DNA of 55,199 nucleotides from Armatimonadota bacterium (lineage in GTDB: Bacteria; Armatimonadota; Hebobacteria; CAIYQO01). The notes beneath the pieces are model-generated. The model saw only the letters and a list, made by a program, of their open reading frames with translations, was not told the origin of the DNA and made no database searches. The DNA is taken from contig JAKPKV010000008.1 in NCBI GenBank assembly GCA_029553475.1, positions 1 to 55,199 of the forward strand, given 5' to 3'. This document shows, piece after piece, positions 28,189 to 37,133 of this stretch; the stretch's first letter is position 1, and each line of letters begins with the position of its first letter. Position numbers and translations under genes: made by a program.

Positions 28189-28191
<3 letters not shown>
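28036..28191 (+). repeat. Cluster of AATACGC motifs next to attR
   Basis: AATACGC occurs at 28036, 28087, 28118, 28139 and 28159, with variants AATACGA at 28131 and GATACGG at 28185. All are in the same orientation and within 156 bp of the right attachment site. Three copies extend further as AATACGC followed by A/T-G/A-C. Such clusters beside att sites often bind integrase arm domains or accessory factors; they also overlap the promoter at 28061. No counterpart cluster was seen at the left end except AGTACGCTAC near 9281. Confidence 0.55.
28061..28089 (+). promoter_or_regulatory. Element-borne promoter now driving tRNA-Phe
   Basis: TTGTAC (28061-28066) and TACAAT (28084-28089) are 17 bp apart and point toward the tRNA. 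The predicted start is about 94 nt before the mature 5' end at 28190. It lies inside the element, upstream of the 40-bp repeat. An AGGAG word at 28100 is followed by no start codon, so no gene intervenes. In the excised circle the same promoter would face int. Confidence 0.6.
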
Positions 28192-28266
<75 letters not shown>

Positions 28267-28281
28267 TATCGCCTTGCCCAT

Positions 28282-28304
28282 CACCGCGTTTGCGGTGTTT
28301 TTTT
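28282..28304 (+). terminator. Rho-independent terminator of tRNA-Phe
   Basis: CACCGC (28282-28287), loop GTTT, GCGGTG (28292-28297), then seven T residues. It lies 15 nt after the CCA end and belongs to the chromosomal side. Confidence 0.9.
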
Positions 28305-28351
28305 CGCCGCCCTCTTCACACCAGCGCTGACTGGCGTATAATAACAGCGCA

Positions 28352-28534
28352 ATGGGAATGCCGTCGCTGACGATCTACACGATCGGGTTCAGCAAGAAAA
28401 GCGCCGAGCGATTCGTGGGCGCCCTTCGACAGGCCGGCAGCAGACGACTGGTCGCCGTCAGGTTGAACAACCGTTCACCGCTCGCGGGATGCGCCCGGCG
28501 CGACGACCTCGCCTTTGTTCTCGCCGACCTCTGA
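28352..28534 (+). pseudogene. Truncated DUF488 gene
   Basis: The 60-codon frame (MPSLTIYTIGFSKKSAERF, then LRQAGSRRLVAVRLNNRS) matches the N-terminal third of DUF488 proteins, which are normally 120-180 residues. It ends abruptly at TGA 28534 and no continuation was found in other frames. TTCACA and TATAAT lie 16 bp apart just upstream, so the transcript would begin almost at the ATG. A remnant next to the integration site; function is lost or unknown. Confidence 0.7.
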
Positions 28535-28654
28535 TCCCATCGCCGCTGCCGGCGGCAATACCGCCATACGCGGCCGCGCCGCGCACGGGATAGTCGCGCG
28601 CGGCGCGGCACGTCTGCCGCGGGGGAGCGGTCGCCCCGCGTGGTGCGCCTGGAT

Positions 28655-29689
28655 TCACGCCGTGGCGGTCGCGTAAGGGCCGACGCCGGCGGCGCGGTAG
28701 ATATCGTTGAGCAATTGCACGGCTTTGCGCGCTTCGGCGGCGTTCACCCACGGCTCGCGGCCTTCCAGGATGGCGCGGCCGAATTCCTCGATATTCGCCG
28801 CGTGCGCGCCGCCCCAGATGGCGGAGGGATCGGCGGAGGCGCCGCCGGCGCCCTGCTGTTCGACTGCCACCAGACCTTCCGGCGCGCCGTCGGCGTGGAA
28901 GTAGACCACGCGGTTATCCTCGATGACCACCGACCCTTTGGTGCCGCAGATCGTCACCGCGGTGGTGAGGCCGGGGTTGGCCAGGGTGGTGCCCTGAATG
29001 ATGCCGGCCGCCCCGTTCGGGAAGCGCAGCAGCGCGACGCCCAGGTCTTCCGCTTCCATGTCGCGCGCCAGCGTCGGGCAGTAGGCGGACTGCACGGCCG
29101 GCTGCATGCCCACCAGCCAGAGCAGGCGATCAATGGTGTGGATGGCCTGGTTGGAGAGCACGCCGCCGTCCAGCGCCCAGGTGCCGCGCCAATCGCCGCT
29201 GTCGTAGTACGCTTGCAAGCGCAGCCACAGGCAGGAGCCGTTGGCGAAGACGATCTCGCCGAGCCAGCCGTCATCAATGGCCGTCTTCACCTGCTGCACG
29301 GCACGCGGGAAACGGTTCTGGAAGATGCCGCCGAGGACGACGCCCTGTGCCGTGCAGACCGCGGCCAGCTCGTCAATCTTCTCGACCCACACGTCCATCG
29401 GCTTTTCCACCAGCACGTGCTTGCCGGCGCGCGCGGCCAGCAGACCGTGATCGGCGTGCATGCCGGACGGCGTGCAGACGGAGACGGCATCGAGACCGGG
29501 ATGCGCGAGCAAATCGGCAATGGCGCCGTAGGCCGCCACGCCGTATTGCTCCGCGACGGCCCCTGCCTTCTCCGGCACGATATCGCAGGCGGCCACCAGC
29601 TCGATGCTGGAAACATCCTGCACGACCTGGGCATGAAACGAGCCGATCATGCCGCAGCCGATAATACCTAATCGCACGCGATCCGCCAT
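28655..29689 (-). CDS. Gfo/Idh/MocA-family oxidoreductase
   Basis: A 344-residue NAD(P)-dependent sugar or inositol dehydrogenase-like protein. AGGAG lies 6 nt before ATG 29689; a longer frame to 29884 is rejected. The Rossmann start LGIIGCGMIG (7-16) binds the cofactor, CTPSGMHAD follows, and EKP at 95-97 carries the family's catalytic lysine. The C-terminal GFO_IDH_MocA_C domain includes GGVLSNQAIHTIDRLLWLVG with the conserved His. The substrate is unknown. It stands alone and may belong to the same sugar metabolism as the glycosidases further right. Confidence 0.88.
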   Translation of the reverse strand: MADRVRLGIIGCGMIGSFHAQVVQDVSSIELVAACDIVPEKAGAVAEQYGVAAYGAIADLLAHPGLDAVSVCTPSGMHADHGLLAARAGKHVLVEKPMDVWVEKIDELAAVCTAQGVVLGGIFQNRFPRAVQQVKTAIDDGWLGEIVFANGSCLWLRLQAYYDSGDWRGTWALDGGVLSNQAIHTIDRLLWLVGMQPAVQSAYCPTLARDMEAEDLGVALLRFPNGAAGIIQGTTLANPGLTTAVTICGTKGSVVIEDNRVVYFHADGAPEGLVAVEQQGAGGASADPSAIWGGAHAANIEEFGRAILEGREPWVNAAEARKAVQLLNDIYRAAGVGPYATATA

Positions 29690-30126
29690 GGGATTCTCCT
29701 CACTCATCAGAAAATGTTCGCGCCGGGCGCGTACTGTGTACCCTTCGGTATCCCCGGTGAGACTCCTCCTCACCGAGTGTCCACTGTTCGGAGGCGCGCG
29801 TAATTCCTGTGCCAGGACGCCGCCGATGCCGCTTGATCGCACACGACATACGATCATTGCCTCCCGGCGTCGTCCCGATTGCATCGGGATCGCCCGCCCA
29901 GGGTGTGGATGCAGGCCAGGTCACCAAACCATCCCGTTCGTAGTCAGGCACGCAGCAGCGCGGCGTGCCGTCAACATGGGGACTGTCCCCCTGAACGTCG
30001 TGACTAGATGATCCACAGGCTGTTCACCGGGACTGTCCCCCTGGCGCGTGGACGCGCCTTGCTTCGCCGCGGCGCGACGACGAACGATGAGGCATACGCA
30101 CGGGGCAGAGTACGGATACGCGGGGG
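29690..30126. repeat. Gene-free stretch with GGGACTGTCCCC palindromes
   Basis: This 437-nt gap has two copies of the palindromic word GGGACTGTCCCC (29979-29990 and 30029-30040), each followed by CCTG, and a small hairpin CCCGAT-TGC-ATCGGG (29874-29888). They look like degenerate dispersed repeats. No coding frame or promoter is convincing here. Confidence 0.5.
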
Positions 30127-30895
30127 TTACACGGCGTCCGTAGAGTCGGGGTCCACCCCCACCGTGCCGACGAGATGGCGCAGGATCCGCCGGGCGTTTT
30201 CGGGGAGCGCGCACATCACCCGCACCGGCGTCTCCTTGTAGCGTTTTTGCCGCCGGGGGTCGGTGTCATTGCCCGCTATCATGCGGAAGCGCTCCACTTC
30301 CATCTCGCTCGCGCGGCGGATCTCCACCCGGTCGAAATCAAAGGGCGCCTTGCGGGCGAGCCAGTCGCCGGAGTAGACGCCGTGTTCGTGCACGTCCCCG
30401 GCCATCCCCTCATCCAGTACGGCGACGATGGTTTCCGCACGGTCCCAGGTGTTGCCGAGGCAGCCGGGGCAGGCGACATAGCGAATTTGCTGCCCCCCTT
30501 GCAGGCGGAGTGTCTGCCGCGCCGCGCGCGGCAATGCCGGCTCACATGTCGCCGGCCGGCGCAGGCATCGCGGGCAGTAGGCATCGGCGCCGGGATCGGG
30601 GGAGGCGGCGATGAGACGCGTGAACGCGATGCCAGCCGCTTCCCGCACATCCGAATCACCATCCGCCAGCCGCGCGACAAGCGGTTCTACCGCTCGTGCG
30701 TCCCCCAGCGCCCCCAGCGCCGCGCAGGCGGCCTGCCGCACATCCCAATTTATGATCCGCCAGCCGCGCGATGAGCGGCTTCACCGCCCGCGCATCGCCC
30801 AACGCCCCCAATTTTGTGCACGCGTATTTCCTTTCTTCCGCTGAACCGGCCCTCAGCCTCTTCGCCCGTTTTTTAATTTCAACTCTGTTGGCCAT
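30127..30895 (-). pseudogene. HEAT-repeat protein gene with a frameshift
   Basis: AGGAGG precedes ATG 30895 by about 10 nt. The frame reads MANRVEIKKRAKRLRAG, then a HEAT repeat KLGALGDARAVKPLIARLAD, and loses sense near 30750. A frame one base away takes up with a second, nearly identical repeat (AALGALGDARAVEPLVARLA) and runs to 30127. Removing one T from the TTT at 30749-30751 (plus strand) joins them as LADHNWDVRQAA, giving about 255 residues. The C-terminal part has two CxxC pairs (YCPRC and ACPGC) that probably bind zinc. A real frameshift or a homopolymer error are both possible. Confidence 0.65.
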
Positions 30896-31164
30896 GACAT
30901 CGGCGCCTCCTGTCACAGAATTATACGCGATTATACGCGGTGTCGCCGTCCTCTTGTGAGCGGGGTACGAGGGGACGGGTCCCGATGGCGGCTGCCTGAA
31001 CCCGGATTGACAGGATGAACACACGCGGGCATTGCGAGCGAATCGGTAGCCGCGGCACGGTGCGATGCTGCCCGCGTGGGCGGGCACCTCACTGGCCGCG
31101 TCCCGGCGGGACCGGTCAATGTCCGCCGCTGCCGGTTGCGCGCGATGGGTGTGATGATTCGCGT

Positions 31165-31260
31165 GGGGATAGTCAACGCCTGGCGGGGTTTCGGTGTCAG
31201 CGGGGCGGTGGGCGTTTTGGCATGGCGGGGAGGGATTACGGCCAGGCGTCAACTATCCCC
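31165..31260. repeat. Short inverted-repeat element in a gene-free gap
   Basis: The ends GGGGATAGTCAACGCCTGGC (31165-31184) and GCCAGGCGTCAACTATCCCC (31241-31260) are inverted copies matching at 18 of 20 positions, 96 bp in total. The surrounding 30896-31447 stretch (552 nt) has long open frames on the plus strand with skewed composition and no ribosome site; I see no gene in it. Confidence 0.55.
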
Positions 31261-31447
31261 GTTGCCGCTTGTCGCGCACGGGGCGGAGCGTTGTGGGCGG
31301 GGGGCCTCTCGGGGCGCGCCTTCCCCCTTCGCACCAGGATGCAGAAGCGCTCGACTTCCATCTCGCACGCGAGGACGCGCGCCCGCCCAAGAGCCTGGCG
31401 CAACTACTTTGTTCGATCGGCGCCGCCCATGCCCGGAGGCTGGGCGG

Positions 31448-32335
31448 CTATGCGGATTCCGGGTCCGGCAGCAGCTGGCGCGCGAACTCCGCCGGGTTGA
31501 AGGGCGCAAAATCGGTGGGGCGCTCGCCGGTGCCGACGAAAGGAATGGTGAGGGGGATTTCCGCGGCGATGGAGAGGATGTTGCCGCCCTTCGCGGTGCC
31601 GTCCAGCTTCGTGAGGACGATCCCGGTGATGCCCACCGCCCGCGAGAACTGCTGCGCCTGCACCAGCGCGTTTTGGCCGGTGGTGGCGTCCAGCACCAGC
31701 AACACGTCATCCGCCTCGTGGCCCAGCTCGCGGATGATGACGCGGTTGATTTTTTTCAATTCTTCCATCAGGTTGTGCTTGGTATGCAGGCGGCCGGCGG
31801 TATCTACGATGACGTATTCGACCTCGCGGGCGCGCGCGGCCTGTATGGCGTCAAACACCACCGCGGCGGGGTCGGCGCCCATCTGGTGGCGGATCACGTC
31901 CACCCCGATGCGCCCGCCCCACAGCTCGAGCTGCTCGATGGCGGCGGCGCGGAAGGTATCGCCGGCCACCATCATCACCGAGCGCCCCCGCCCTTTGAGC
32001 CAGTGCGCCAGCTTCGCGATGGTGGTGGTCTTCCCCACCCCGTTCACCCCGACGACGAGAATCACCACCGGCGGATTTTGCGGCACCAGCACAAAGGGCC
32101 GGGCATGGCGGGTCAGCAGCGCGGTGATGAGCTCGCGCAGCAGCGCATAGGCGGCATCCACGTCCTTGATGCCCTGCTTGCGCACCGCGTCGCGCAACTG
32201 TCCCACCAGCATGGCGCTCGTCTGCACGCTCACGTCGCCGAGGATCAGCGCCTCTTCCAGCTCCTCGTATAACGCCTCGGTGATCTCGCTCCGGCGGAAG
32301 GCTTCCCGGATTTTGTCAAAGAACCCTTTAAACAT
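31448..32335 (-). CDS. ftsY: Signal recognition particle receptor FtsY
   Basis: A 295-residue SRP-family GTPase starting at ATG 32335, with GGAGG 7 nt upstream. It has an N-domain four-helix bundle (about 1-75) and the NG GTPase domain: G1 GVNGVGKT (96-103), DTFRAAAIEQL, G3 DTAGR, G4 TKLDG, and closing FVGTGERPTDFAPF. It lacks the acidic A domain of the E. coli protein, like many short bacterial FtsY proteins. It docks SRP-bound ribosomes at the membrane. It is divergent from proS. Confidence 0.95.
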   Translation of the reverse strand: MFKGFFDKIREAFRRSEITEALYEELEEALILGDVSVQTSAMLVGQLRDAVRKQGIKDVDAAYALLRELITALLTRHARPFVLVPQNPPVVILVVGVNGVGKTTTIAKLAHWLKGRGRSVMMVAGDTFRAAAIEQLELWGGRIGVDVIRHQMGADPAAVVFDAIQAARAREVEYVIVDTAGRLHTKHNLMEELKKINRVIIRELGHEADDVLLVLDATTGQNALVQAQQFSRAVGITGIVLTKLDGTAKGGNILSIAAEIPLTIPFVGTGERPTDFAPFNPAEFARQLLPDPESA

Positions 32336-32485
32336 CGCAGTACCTCCTTCGCCGCCCCCGCCGCTCTCCCTGCCGGCTTTCGCGGCGGTCCGGCATATTC
32401 GCCGCCGGATTCCGCGCGTCCCGTCACCCGTCGCCGCCGCGTGGCGCGCTACGCGCATCTTGCCGTCCCCATCAGCGCCGCATCA

Positions 32486-32494
32486 TGGTATAAT
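32486..32494 (+). promoter_or_regulatory. Extended -10 promoter of proS
   Basis: TGG directly followed by TATAAT (32489-32494) is an extended -10 element. No good -35 box lies at the usual distance. The predicted start is about 25 nt before ATG 32527. Confidence 0.55.
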
Positions 32495-32526
32495 GCGTGA
32501 CCGAATGACGCCCTGGAGTTGAGAAG

Positions 32527-34041
32527 ATGAGTCAAACCGCCATTACCCCGACCCGCGAAGAGAACTATCCGGAATGGTATCAGGCCGTGGTGCGCGCCGC
32601 CGACCTGGCGGAAACCAGCCCGGTGCGCGGCTGCATGGTGATCAAACCGTGGGGCTACAGCCTCTGGGAGCATATTCAGCGCAGCCTGGACGCCATGTTC
32701 AAAGAGACCGGCCACGTCAACGCCTACTTCCCGCTCTTCATCCCGGTGAGCTACCTGGAGAAGGAAGCGGAGCACGTGGAAGGGTTCGCCAAAGAATGCG
32801 CCGTGGTCACCCACCACCGCCTGACGCTGGCGGATGGCAAGCTGGTGCCGGAAGGGAAATTGGAGGAGCCGCTGGTGGTGCGCCCCACCTCGGAGACCAT
32901 CATCGGCGAGATGTACGCGAAATGGGTGCAGAGCTGGCGCGATCTGCCCATCCTCATCAATCAGTGGGCGAACGTGGTGCGCTGGGAGATGCGCACCCGG
33001 CTGTTCCTGCGCACGACGGAGTTCCTCTGGCAGGAAGGCCACACCGCGCACGAGACGAGCGAGGAGGCGATGGAGGAGACGCGCCGGATGCTGGACGTTT
33101 ACCGCGTCTTCGCGGAAGACTACATGGCGATGCCGGTCATCATCGGCGAGAAAAGCCCCGGCGAGCGCTTCCCCGGCGCCGTGCACACCTACTCCATCGA
33201 GGCGATGATGCAGGACCGCAAGGCGCTGCAGGCGGGCACCAGCCACTTCCTCGGCCAGAACTTCGCGAAAGCCTCCGGCATCAGGTTCCAGTCTCGCGAC
33301 GGCGTGGAGGAGTTCGCTTGGACCACCTCCTGGGGCGTCTCCACCCGCCTCATCGGCGGCATGATTATGACCCACGCCGACGACAACGGCATGGTCGTCC
33401 CCCCGCGTCTCGCCCCGCGGCACGTGGCGGTGCTGCCCATCATCCGCACGGACGAGGAGCGCGCGGTGGTGATGCCGTATTGCGAATCGCTGGCCGCCGC
33501 GCTGCGCGCGCAATGCTACGACGGCCGCCCGGTGGAAGTGGTGCTCGACACCCGCGACATGAACGCCGGGGAGAAGAGCTGGGAGTGGGTGAAGAAGGGC
33601 ATTCCGCTGGTGCTGGAGATCGGCCCCCGCGACATCGCCGGCAACAGCGTCTTCGTCGGCCGCCGCGACCGCGGCCGCAAAGAGCGCTTCGGCATGGACC
33701 GCGCCGAGTTCGTGGCGAGCGTCGCCGCCATCCTCGACGACATGCAGCGGACGCTGCTGGCCCGCGCGCAGGCGTATCGCGACGCGCATACGCGCGTCCT
33801 CACCGATTGGGAGGACTTCCGCGCCTTCTTCACGCCGCGCAACGCCGAGCGCCCGGAAATCCACGGCGGTTTTGCCCTCAGCTACTGGTGCGAAGACCCC
33901 GCCTGCGAGGAACGGATCAACGACGAACTCTCCGTCACCATCCGCACCATCCCCTTCGACGCCGACGCGCACGGCGCCGGCGCGTGCATCCGCTGCGGCA
34001 ACGCGGCGCGAAAGCGGGTGGTCTTCGCCAAGGCGTATTAA
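32527..34041 (+). CDS. proS: Prolyl-tRNA synthetase, archaeal/eukaryote-like type
   Basis: A 504-residue class II synthetase with GGAG 8 nt before ATG 32527. The N-terminus (YPEWYQAVVRAADLAE, VIKPWGYSLWEHIQ) and the motif 2 region (TRLFLRTTEFLWQEGHTAH) are of the type without an editing insertion. The C-terminal extension ends with WCEDPACEE and CIRCGN, a zinc-binding site typical of this type. Such enzymes occur in archaea, eukaryotes and some bacteria (Deinococcus-Thermus, Chloroflexota and others). It charges tRNA-Pro. Confidence 0.95.
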   Translation: MSQTAITPTREENYPEWYQAVVRAADLAETSPVRGCMVIKPWGYSLWEHIQRSLDAMFKETGHVNAYFPLFIPVSYLEKEAEHVEGFAKECAVVTHHRLTLADGKLVPEGKLEEPLVVRPTSETIIGEMYAKWVQSWRDLPILINQWANVVRWEMRTRLFLRTTEFLWQEGHTAHETSEEAMEETRRMLDVYRVFAEDYMAMPVIIGEKSPGERFPGAVHTYSIEAMMQDRKALQAGTSHFLGQNFAKASGIRFQSRDGVEEFAWTTSWGVSTRLIGGMIMTHADDNGMVVPPRLAPRHVAVLPIIRTDEERAVVMPYCESLAAALRAQCYDGRPVEVVLDTRDMNAGEKSWEWVKKGIPLVLEIGPRDIAGNSVFVGRRDRGRKERFGMDRAEFVASVAAILDDMQRTLLARAQAYRDAHTRVLTDWEDFRAFFTPRNAERPEIHGGFALSYWCEDPACEERINDELSVTIRTIPFDADAHGAGACIRCGNAARKRVVFAKAY

Positions 34042-34062
34042 CCAGGACACCGGTGCGCTGGC

Positions 34063-35598
34063 TTATCGGAAGCGCCAGCGCACCGCCCCGTCCCGCGGGG
34101 TGAAGCACAGCCCGTGCGACAGTTCCGCCACCTCGCCTTGCGTTACGCGCCAGTGGTAGGAAAAGCCCTCATAATTGAGTTCCACTATATCGGCTGTGAC
34201 ACGGGTTACCGGTACGGGCGCGTCACCCCCCCACCGTAGATCAAGACACCAATCACCATCGCCGGTTATCTGCATCTCCTCGGGCATACAGGTAAACGTC
34301 AGTGGATCGGTGACGACTTGCACGGTTTCGTCATCGAGCGCCGTCACCGCCGGTTCTCCGCAAGGCAGCGCAGCACCGCTGGCCGTTACCGGGTAAAGCC
34401 CGGCACGCGTTTGCCCGTCGCTCCAGCGGAAGCCATCCACCAGCGGCAGCGTGTCATACGTGCAGGCGGTGCCGGGGCAGACCGCGGTGAGGTAGCGCTC
34501 CGCGTAGCGCTCATCAAAGAGGTGCAGGTCGCGGATGCGGAATGCCTCCCCCTCCCAGAAAAGGTTGGCGCGGTAGTGTCGGCTGTGATACCAGACGCTG
34601 CGCCGATCGTGCCCCTGCCAGTCGGTCAGCGCTACCACCGAGGCGGCGGGAGTGACTGAATAGCGCGCACGGAACCACTCGGCGCTGTCGGCCAGTGTTT
34701 CCACCCGCAGGTCATCGCGTGCAGCGAGTAGGCGCATCTGATCGGTGAAACCGGTGACCATCGCCGACCAGCCGAAGGAGTTCTCCTGCCCGGCCTGCGT
34801 GTAACCGAAGGCGAGCGACGGTCCCTTCGCCATTAGATCGAAGAACCAGCGCACCCAGCGCGGATCGCCGCCTCCGCCGTTGCCGCAGTAGACCGGCTCC
34901 AGCGACACCACCCCCTGCGCGGGCACCTCGGCGCAGTTGGTGCCGTCATGCAGGCCGGTGTCATACTGGTAGATGGGATCGCTGCCGAGCATGCGGAAGA
35001 TGGGCACGGGAAGCTGCGCCTCAGCGTGCTGGGCAGGCATATAGGCATTCACTTTGCTGGGGTAGTAGGCCTGATTCCAGTAGCCGCCCCACAGTGTGTA
35101 GCCATCAGTGCCCCACTGATCCTTGCAGTTGCAGGCGGCGGTGATGCCGTAGCGTTCATGCAGGTAGCGCAGCGTGTGCGCGTCCAGCACCCAGCAACCG
35201 GCGCTGGCGGGATACTGTCCGAAAACGTCATGGAAGCGCGCCATCAGCACGTCCATCAGCCGCTCGCGCTCCTTCGGCGAGTAGCCGATAGTGAACCCGA
35301 CGTGGCTATGCCAGTCCCACGGGAAACGCCCGCGCCAGACGATGCCCGCCGCCTCCACCTGCGGCTGCACCACTTCCAGCCACACGCCCACTTCCTGTCG
35401 CTCATCCAGATTCTCTGTAAGCAGGCCGACAATGTGCTCATCGAGCAACGCGTCATACTGCAATAGCCACGTCGCCGGCAGCTTCAACTCGCGAATGAGC
35501 CGCAGTTGCTCGCGGATCGGCTCGATGAGATCCATCTCCCGTCGCGGCTCACAGGCGCGGAGGAAGTTGATGATGTTTACGCGGGCGGTTGCCGTCAT
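34063..35598 (-). CDS. Deacetylase/glycosidase-superfamily protein, function unknown
   Basis: A 511-residue cytoplasmic protein with AAGGAG before ATG 35598. The N-terminal half looks like a (beta/alpha) barrel of the NodB polysaccharide-deacetylase / glycoside hydrolase superfamily: INFLRACEPRRE, LPATWLLQYDALL, FPWDWHSHVGFTIGY, and WVLDAHTLRYLHERYGI followed by ACNCKDQWGTDGYTLWGGYW. The C-terminal 150 residues form beta structure. The NodB metal-binding triad cannot be placed with confidence. It ends convergently 21 nt from proS and precedes a glycosidase gene region, so carbohydrate metabolism is likely. Confidence 0.55.
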   Translation of the reverse strand: MTATARVNIINFLRACEPRREMDLIEPIREQLRLIRELKLPATWLLQYDALLDEHIVGLLTENLDERQEVGVWLEVVQPQVEAAGIVWRGRFPWDWHSHVGFTIGYSPKERERLMDVLMARFHDVFGQYPASAGCWVLDAHTLRYLHERYGITAACNCKDQWGTDGYTLWGGYWNQAYYPSKVNAYMPAQHAEAQLPVPIFRMLGSDPIYQYDTGLHDGTNCAEVPAQGVVSLEPVYCGNGGGGDPRWVRWFFDLMAKGPSLAFGYTQAGQENSFGWSAMVTGFTDQMRLLAARDDLRVETLADSAEWFRARYSVTPAASVVALTDWQGHDRRSVWYHSRHYRANLFWEGEAFRIRDLHLFDERYAERYLTAVCPGTACTYDTLPLVDGFRWSDGQTRAGLYPVTASGAALPCGEPAVTALDDETVQVVTDPLTFTCMPEEMQITGDGDWCLDLRWGGDAPVPVTRVTADIVELNYEGFSYHWRVTQGEVAELSHGLCFTPRDGAVRWRFR

Positions 35599-35701
35599 TG
35601 CTGCTCCTTATCGTGTTATGTTGGATCATGCCTGGTAGTCCGCGCCCTCCGCGGCGCGTGTGATATGCGAGTGAACCGGACATGAACAAACGCAAGCGGA
35701 A

Positions 35702-36694
35702 TTACTTTGCTACAACGGCCGTGCCGATGCCGGTGGCCCCGTAGCCGTTGCCGCAGTACAACAGGCGCAGGGCGTCGCCTTCCGGCAGCACGCAGGCATA
35801 TTCCACCATCTGCGCGTCCCAGGCGCCGGGCATGTCGGCGCGCGGGGCGAGGGAGAGACTGTCGTCGCCGTCGCCGCGATGCCAGACGTATCCATCGTCG
35901 CTGACCGCCTCACCGATGCTGTAGTAGCCCCAGCGGGTGCCGATGGCGCTGTAGAGCATGCGGTATACGTCGCCGTCGCGCCAGACGAAGGGTGCGGCGA
36001 CGGCGATGTCCTCGTACGACACCTCCTGGCGCGGGCTCATGATGAGCCGGTGGTCCGTCCAGTGGATGCCGTCGGCACTGTGGCAGACGGCGCAGTGCTT
36101 CTCCTGGTCCACGCGCACGTCGGCGTTCGGCGTGCCCACCGCCAGCGTGTAGTACAGACGGTAGCGGATGCTGCCGTCGGGCAGACTCTCTTCCAGGATC
36201 GTGCCCCCGCCGGCGATGCCGCGGTTGCGCGGGAACTCGGCCGTCCGGTCTCCGGTGATGATCGGCTCCTCGCCGTGGCGCGCAAAGTGGAGGCCGTCCT
36301 CGCTGACCGCCAGCCCGATGCCGGGAAAGCCCTGCAGGCCAGCCCCGGCGCCCCCCTCGTTGCCGGTGAAGTAGAGGTGCCAGCGGTCGCCGATGCGGTG
36401 CACCAGCGGCAGCACGCACCAGGCGGCGCAAAAGCTGCCCGGCGCCCCCGCCGCCAGCACCGGCCCGTGGCGCGTCCAGGCGGACAGGTCATCCACCGGC
36501 GCCGTCGCCAGGCAAATGCGATGTATCCCCGCGTCATCCGCACCCGCGTAATACAGATGATATCGGTCGCCCACCCGCAGCGCGAATGGATTCATCACCC
36601 GCGTACTGTCGCACGCGCTGCCGGGCCGCGGCGGCAGAATAGGGTTCCGCGGGTCGCGCTGCCAGCGGAAATGACGCAACGAGAGAGTTGACAT
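35702..36694 (-). CDS. Beta-propeller glycosidase-like protein (GH43/GH32/GH130 fold)
   Basis: A 330-residue protein with repeating blade motifs of five-bladed propeller glycosidases: NPFALRVGDRYHLYYAGAD, WHLYFTGNEGG, GIGLAVSEDGLHF, IRYRLYYTLAVG and RMLYSAIGTRWGYYSIG. A likely catalytic acidic residue sits in the N-terminal RDPRNPILPP region typical of GH130/GH43-like enzymes. It has no signal peptide, so it probably works on imported oligosaccharides. ATG 36694 has only a weak ribosome site. It is co-oriented with the deacetylase-like gene 103 nt downstream. Confidence 0.75.
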   Translation of the reverse strand: MSTLSLRHFRWQRDPRNPILPPRPGSACDSTRVMNPFALRVGDRYHLYYAGADDAGIHRICLATAPVDDLSAWTRHGPVLAAGAPGSFCAAWCVLPLVHRIGDRWHLYFTGNEGGAGAGLQGFPGIGLAVSEDGLHFARHGEEPIITGDRTAEFPRNRGIAGGGTILEESLPDGSIRYRLYYTLAVGTPNADVRVDQEKHCAVCHSADGIHWTDHRLIMSPRQEVSYEDIAVAAPFVWRDGDVYRMLYSAIGTRWGYYSIGEAVSDDGYVWHRGDGDDSLSLAPRADMPGAWDAQMVEYACVLPEGDALRLLYCGNGYGATGIGTAVVAK

Positions 36695-36832
36695 GCCACG
36701 TAGTTCGCGGCAACGTCAGGCTATCCTTCCGTACTGTTTGTTCGGGTGCCCGCACAGCTTGTACGCTTCCTTTCGACCGGCGCTCCCCTCTCCTCCCGGC
36801 CCCATACGCGTCACGATATACCTGACGCTTTC

Positions 36833-36928
36833 CTCGTACTCGTACTCGTGCTCGTACTCGTACTCGACGAACGTCATCGTCAACACACATCGCCACCGAT
36901 GTTTTCGAGTTACGAGTACGAGCACGAG
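36833..36928. repeat. CTCGTA hexamer tract with inverted partner
   Basis: A (CTCGTA/CTCGTG)n tract runs from 36833 to 36867. Its last 23 bases (36845-36867) pair with 36905-36928 with a single bulge, leaving a loop of 37 nt. It lies in the 439-nt gap (36695-37133) between the divergent glycosidase and ferredoxin genes. Confidence 0.7.
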
Positions 36929-36958
36929 AAGAGCGCTGACGCTATGATGGCGCATATG

Positions 36959-36999
36959 CCCCCCGGCCCCCTCCCCTACATGGGGAGGGGGCCGGGGGG
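36959..36999. repeat. Perfect 18-bp G/C hairpin
   Basis: Positions 36959-36976 and 36982-36999 are perfect inverted copies of CCCCCCGGCCCCCTCCCC with loop TACAT. There is no T run, so it is not a standard terminator. Similar palindromes are common intergenic repeats in GC-rich genomes. Confidence 0.75.
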
Positions 37000-37074
37000 A
37001 GAGGTGAGCGCCGTAGTGGGAAGCAGCAGTGCTGTCTCACAGTTTTTGCGTGCACCCGTTTGCTCCGTGGGTGC

Positions 37075-37103
37075 TTGACAGATGCATTACGCGTGTGTAT
37101 TAT
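37075..37103 (+). promoter_or_regulatory. Strong sigma70 promoter with adjacent inverted repeat
   Basis: A perfect TTGACA (37075-37080) is 17 bp from TATTAT (37098-37103), just before the ferredoxin gene. Directly upstream, GCACCC (37052-37057) and GGGTGC (37069-37074) form an inverted repeat touching the -35 box, a possible operator. Confidence 0.75.
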
Positions 37104-37133
37104 ATGAATATATAGACATAAAAGGAAGGGACT

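Noticed and set aside
32574-34103. 509-codon plus-strand ORF over proS
   Set aside because: It is a shadow frame of the prolyl-tRNA synthetase with Arg/Pro/His-rich content.
36833-36928. CRISPR array
   Set aside because: The repeats are contiguous hexamers without spacers, and no cas gene is present anywhere in the window.
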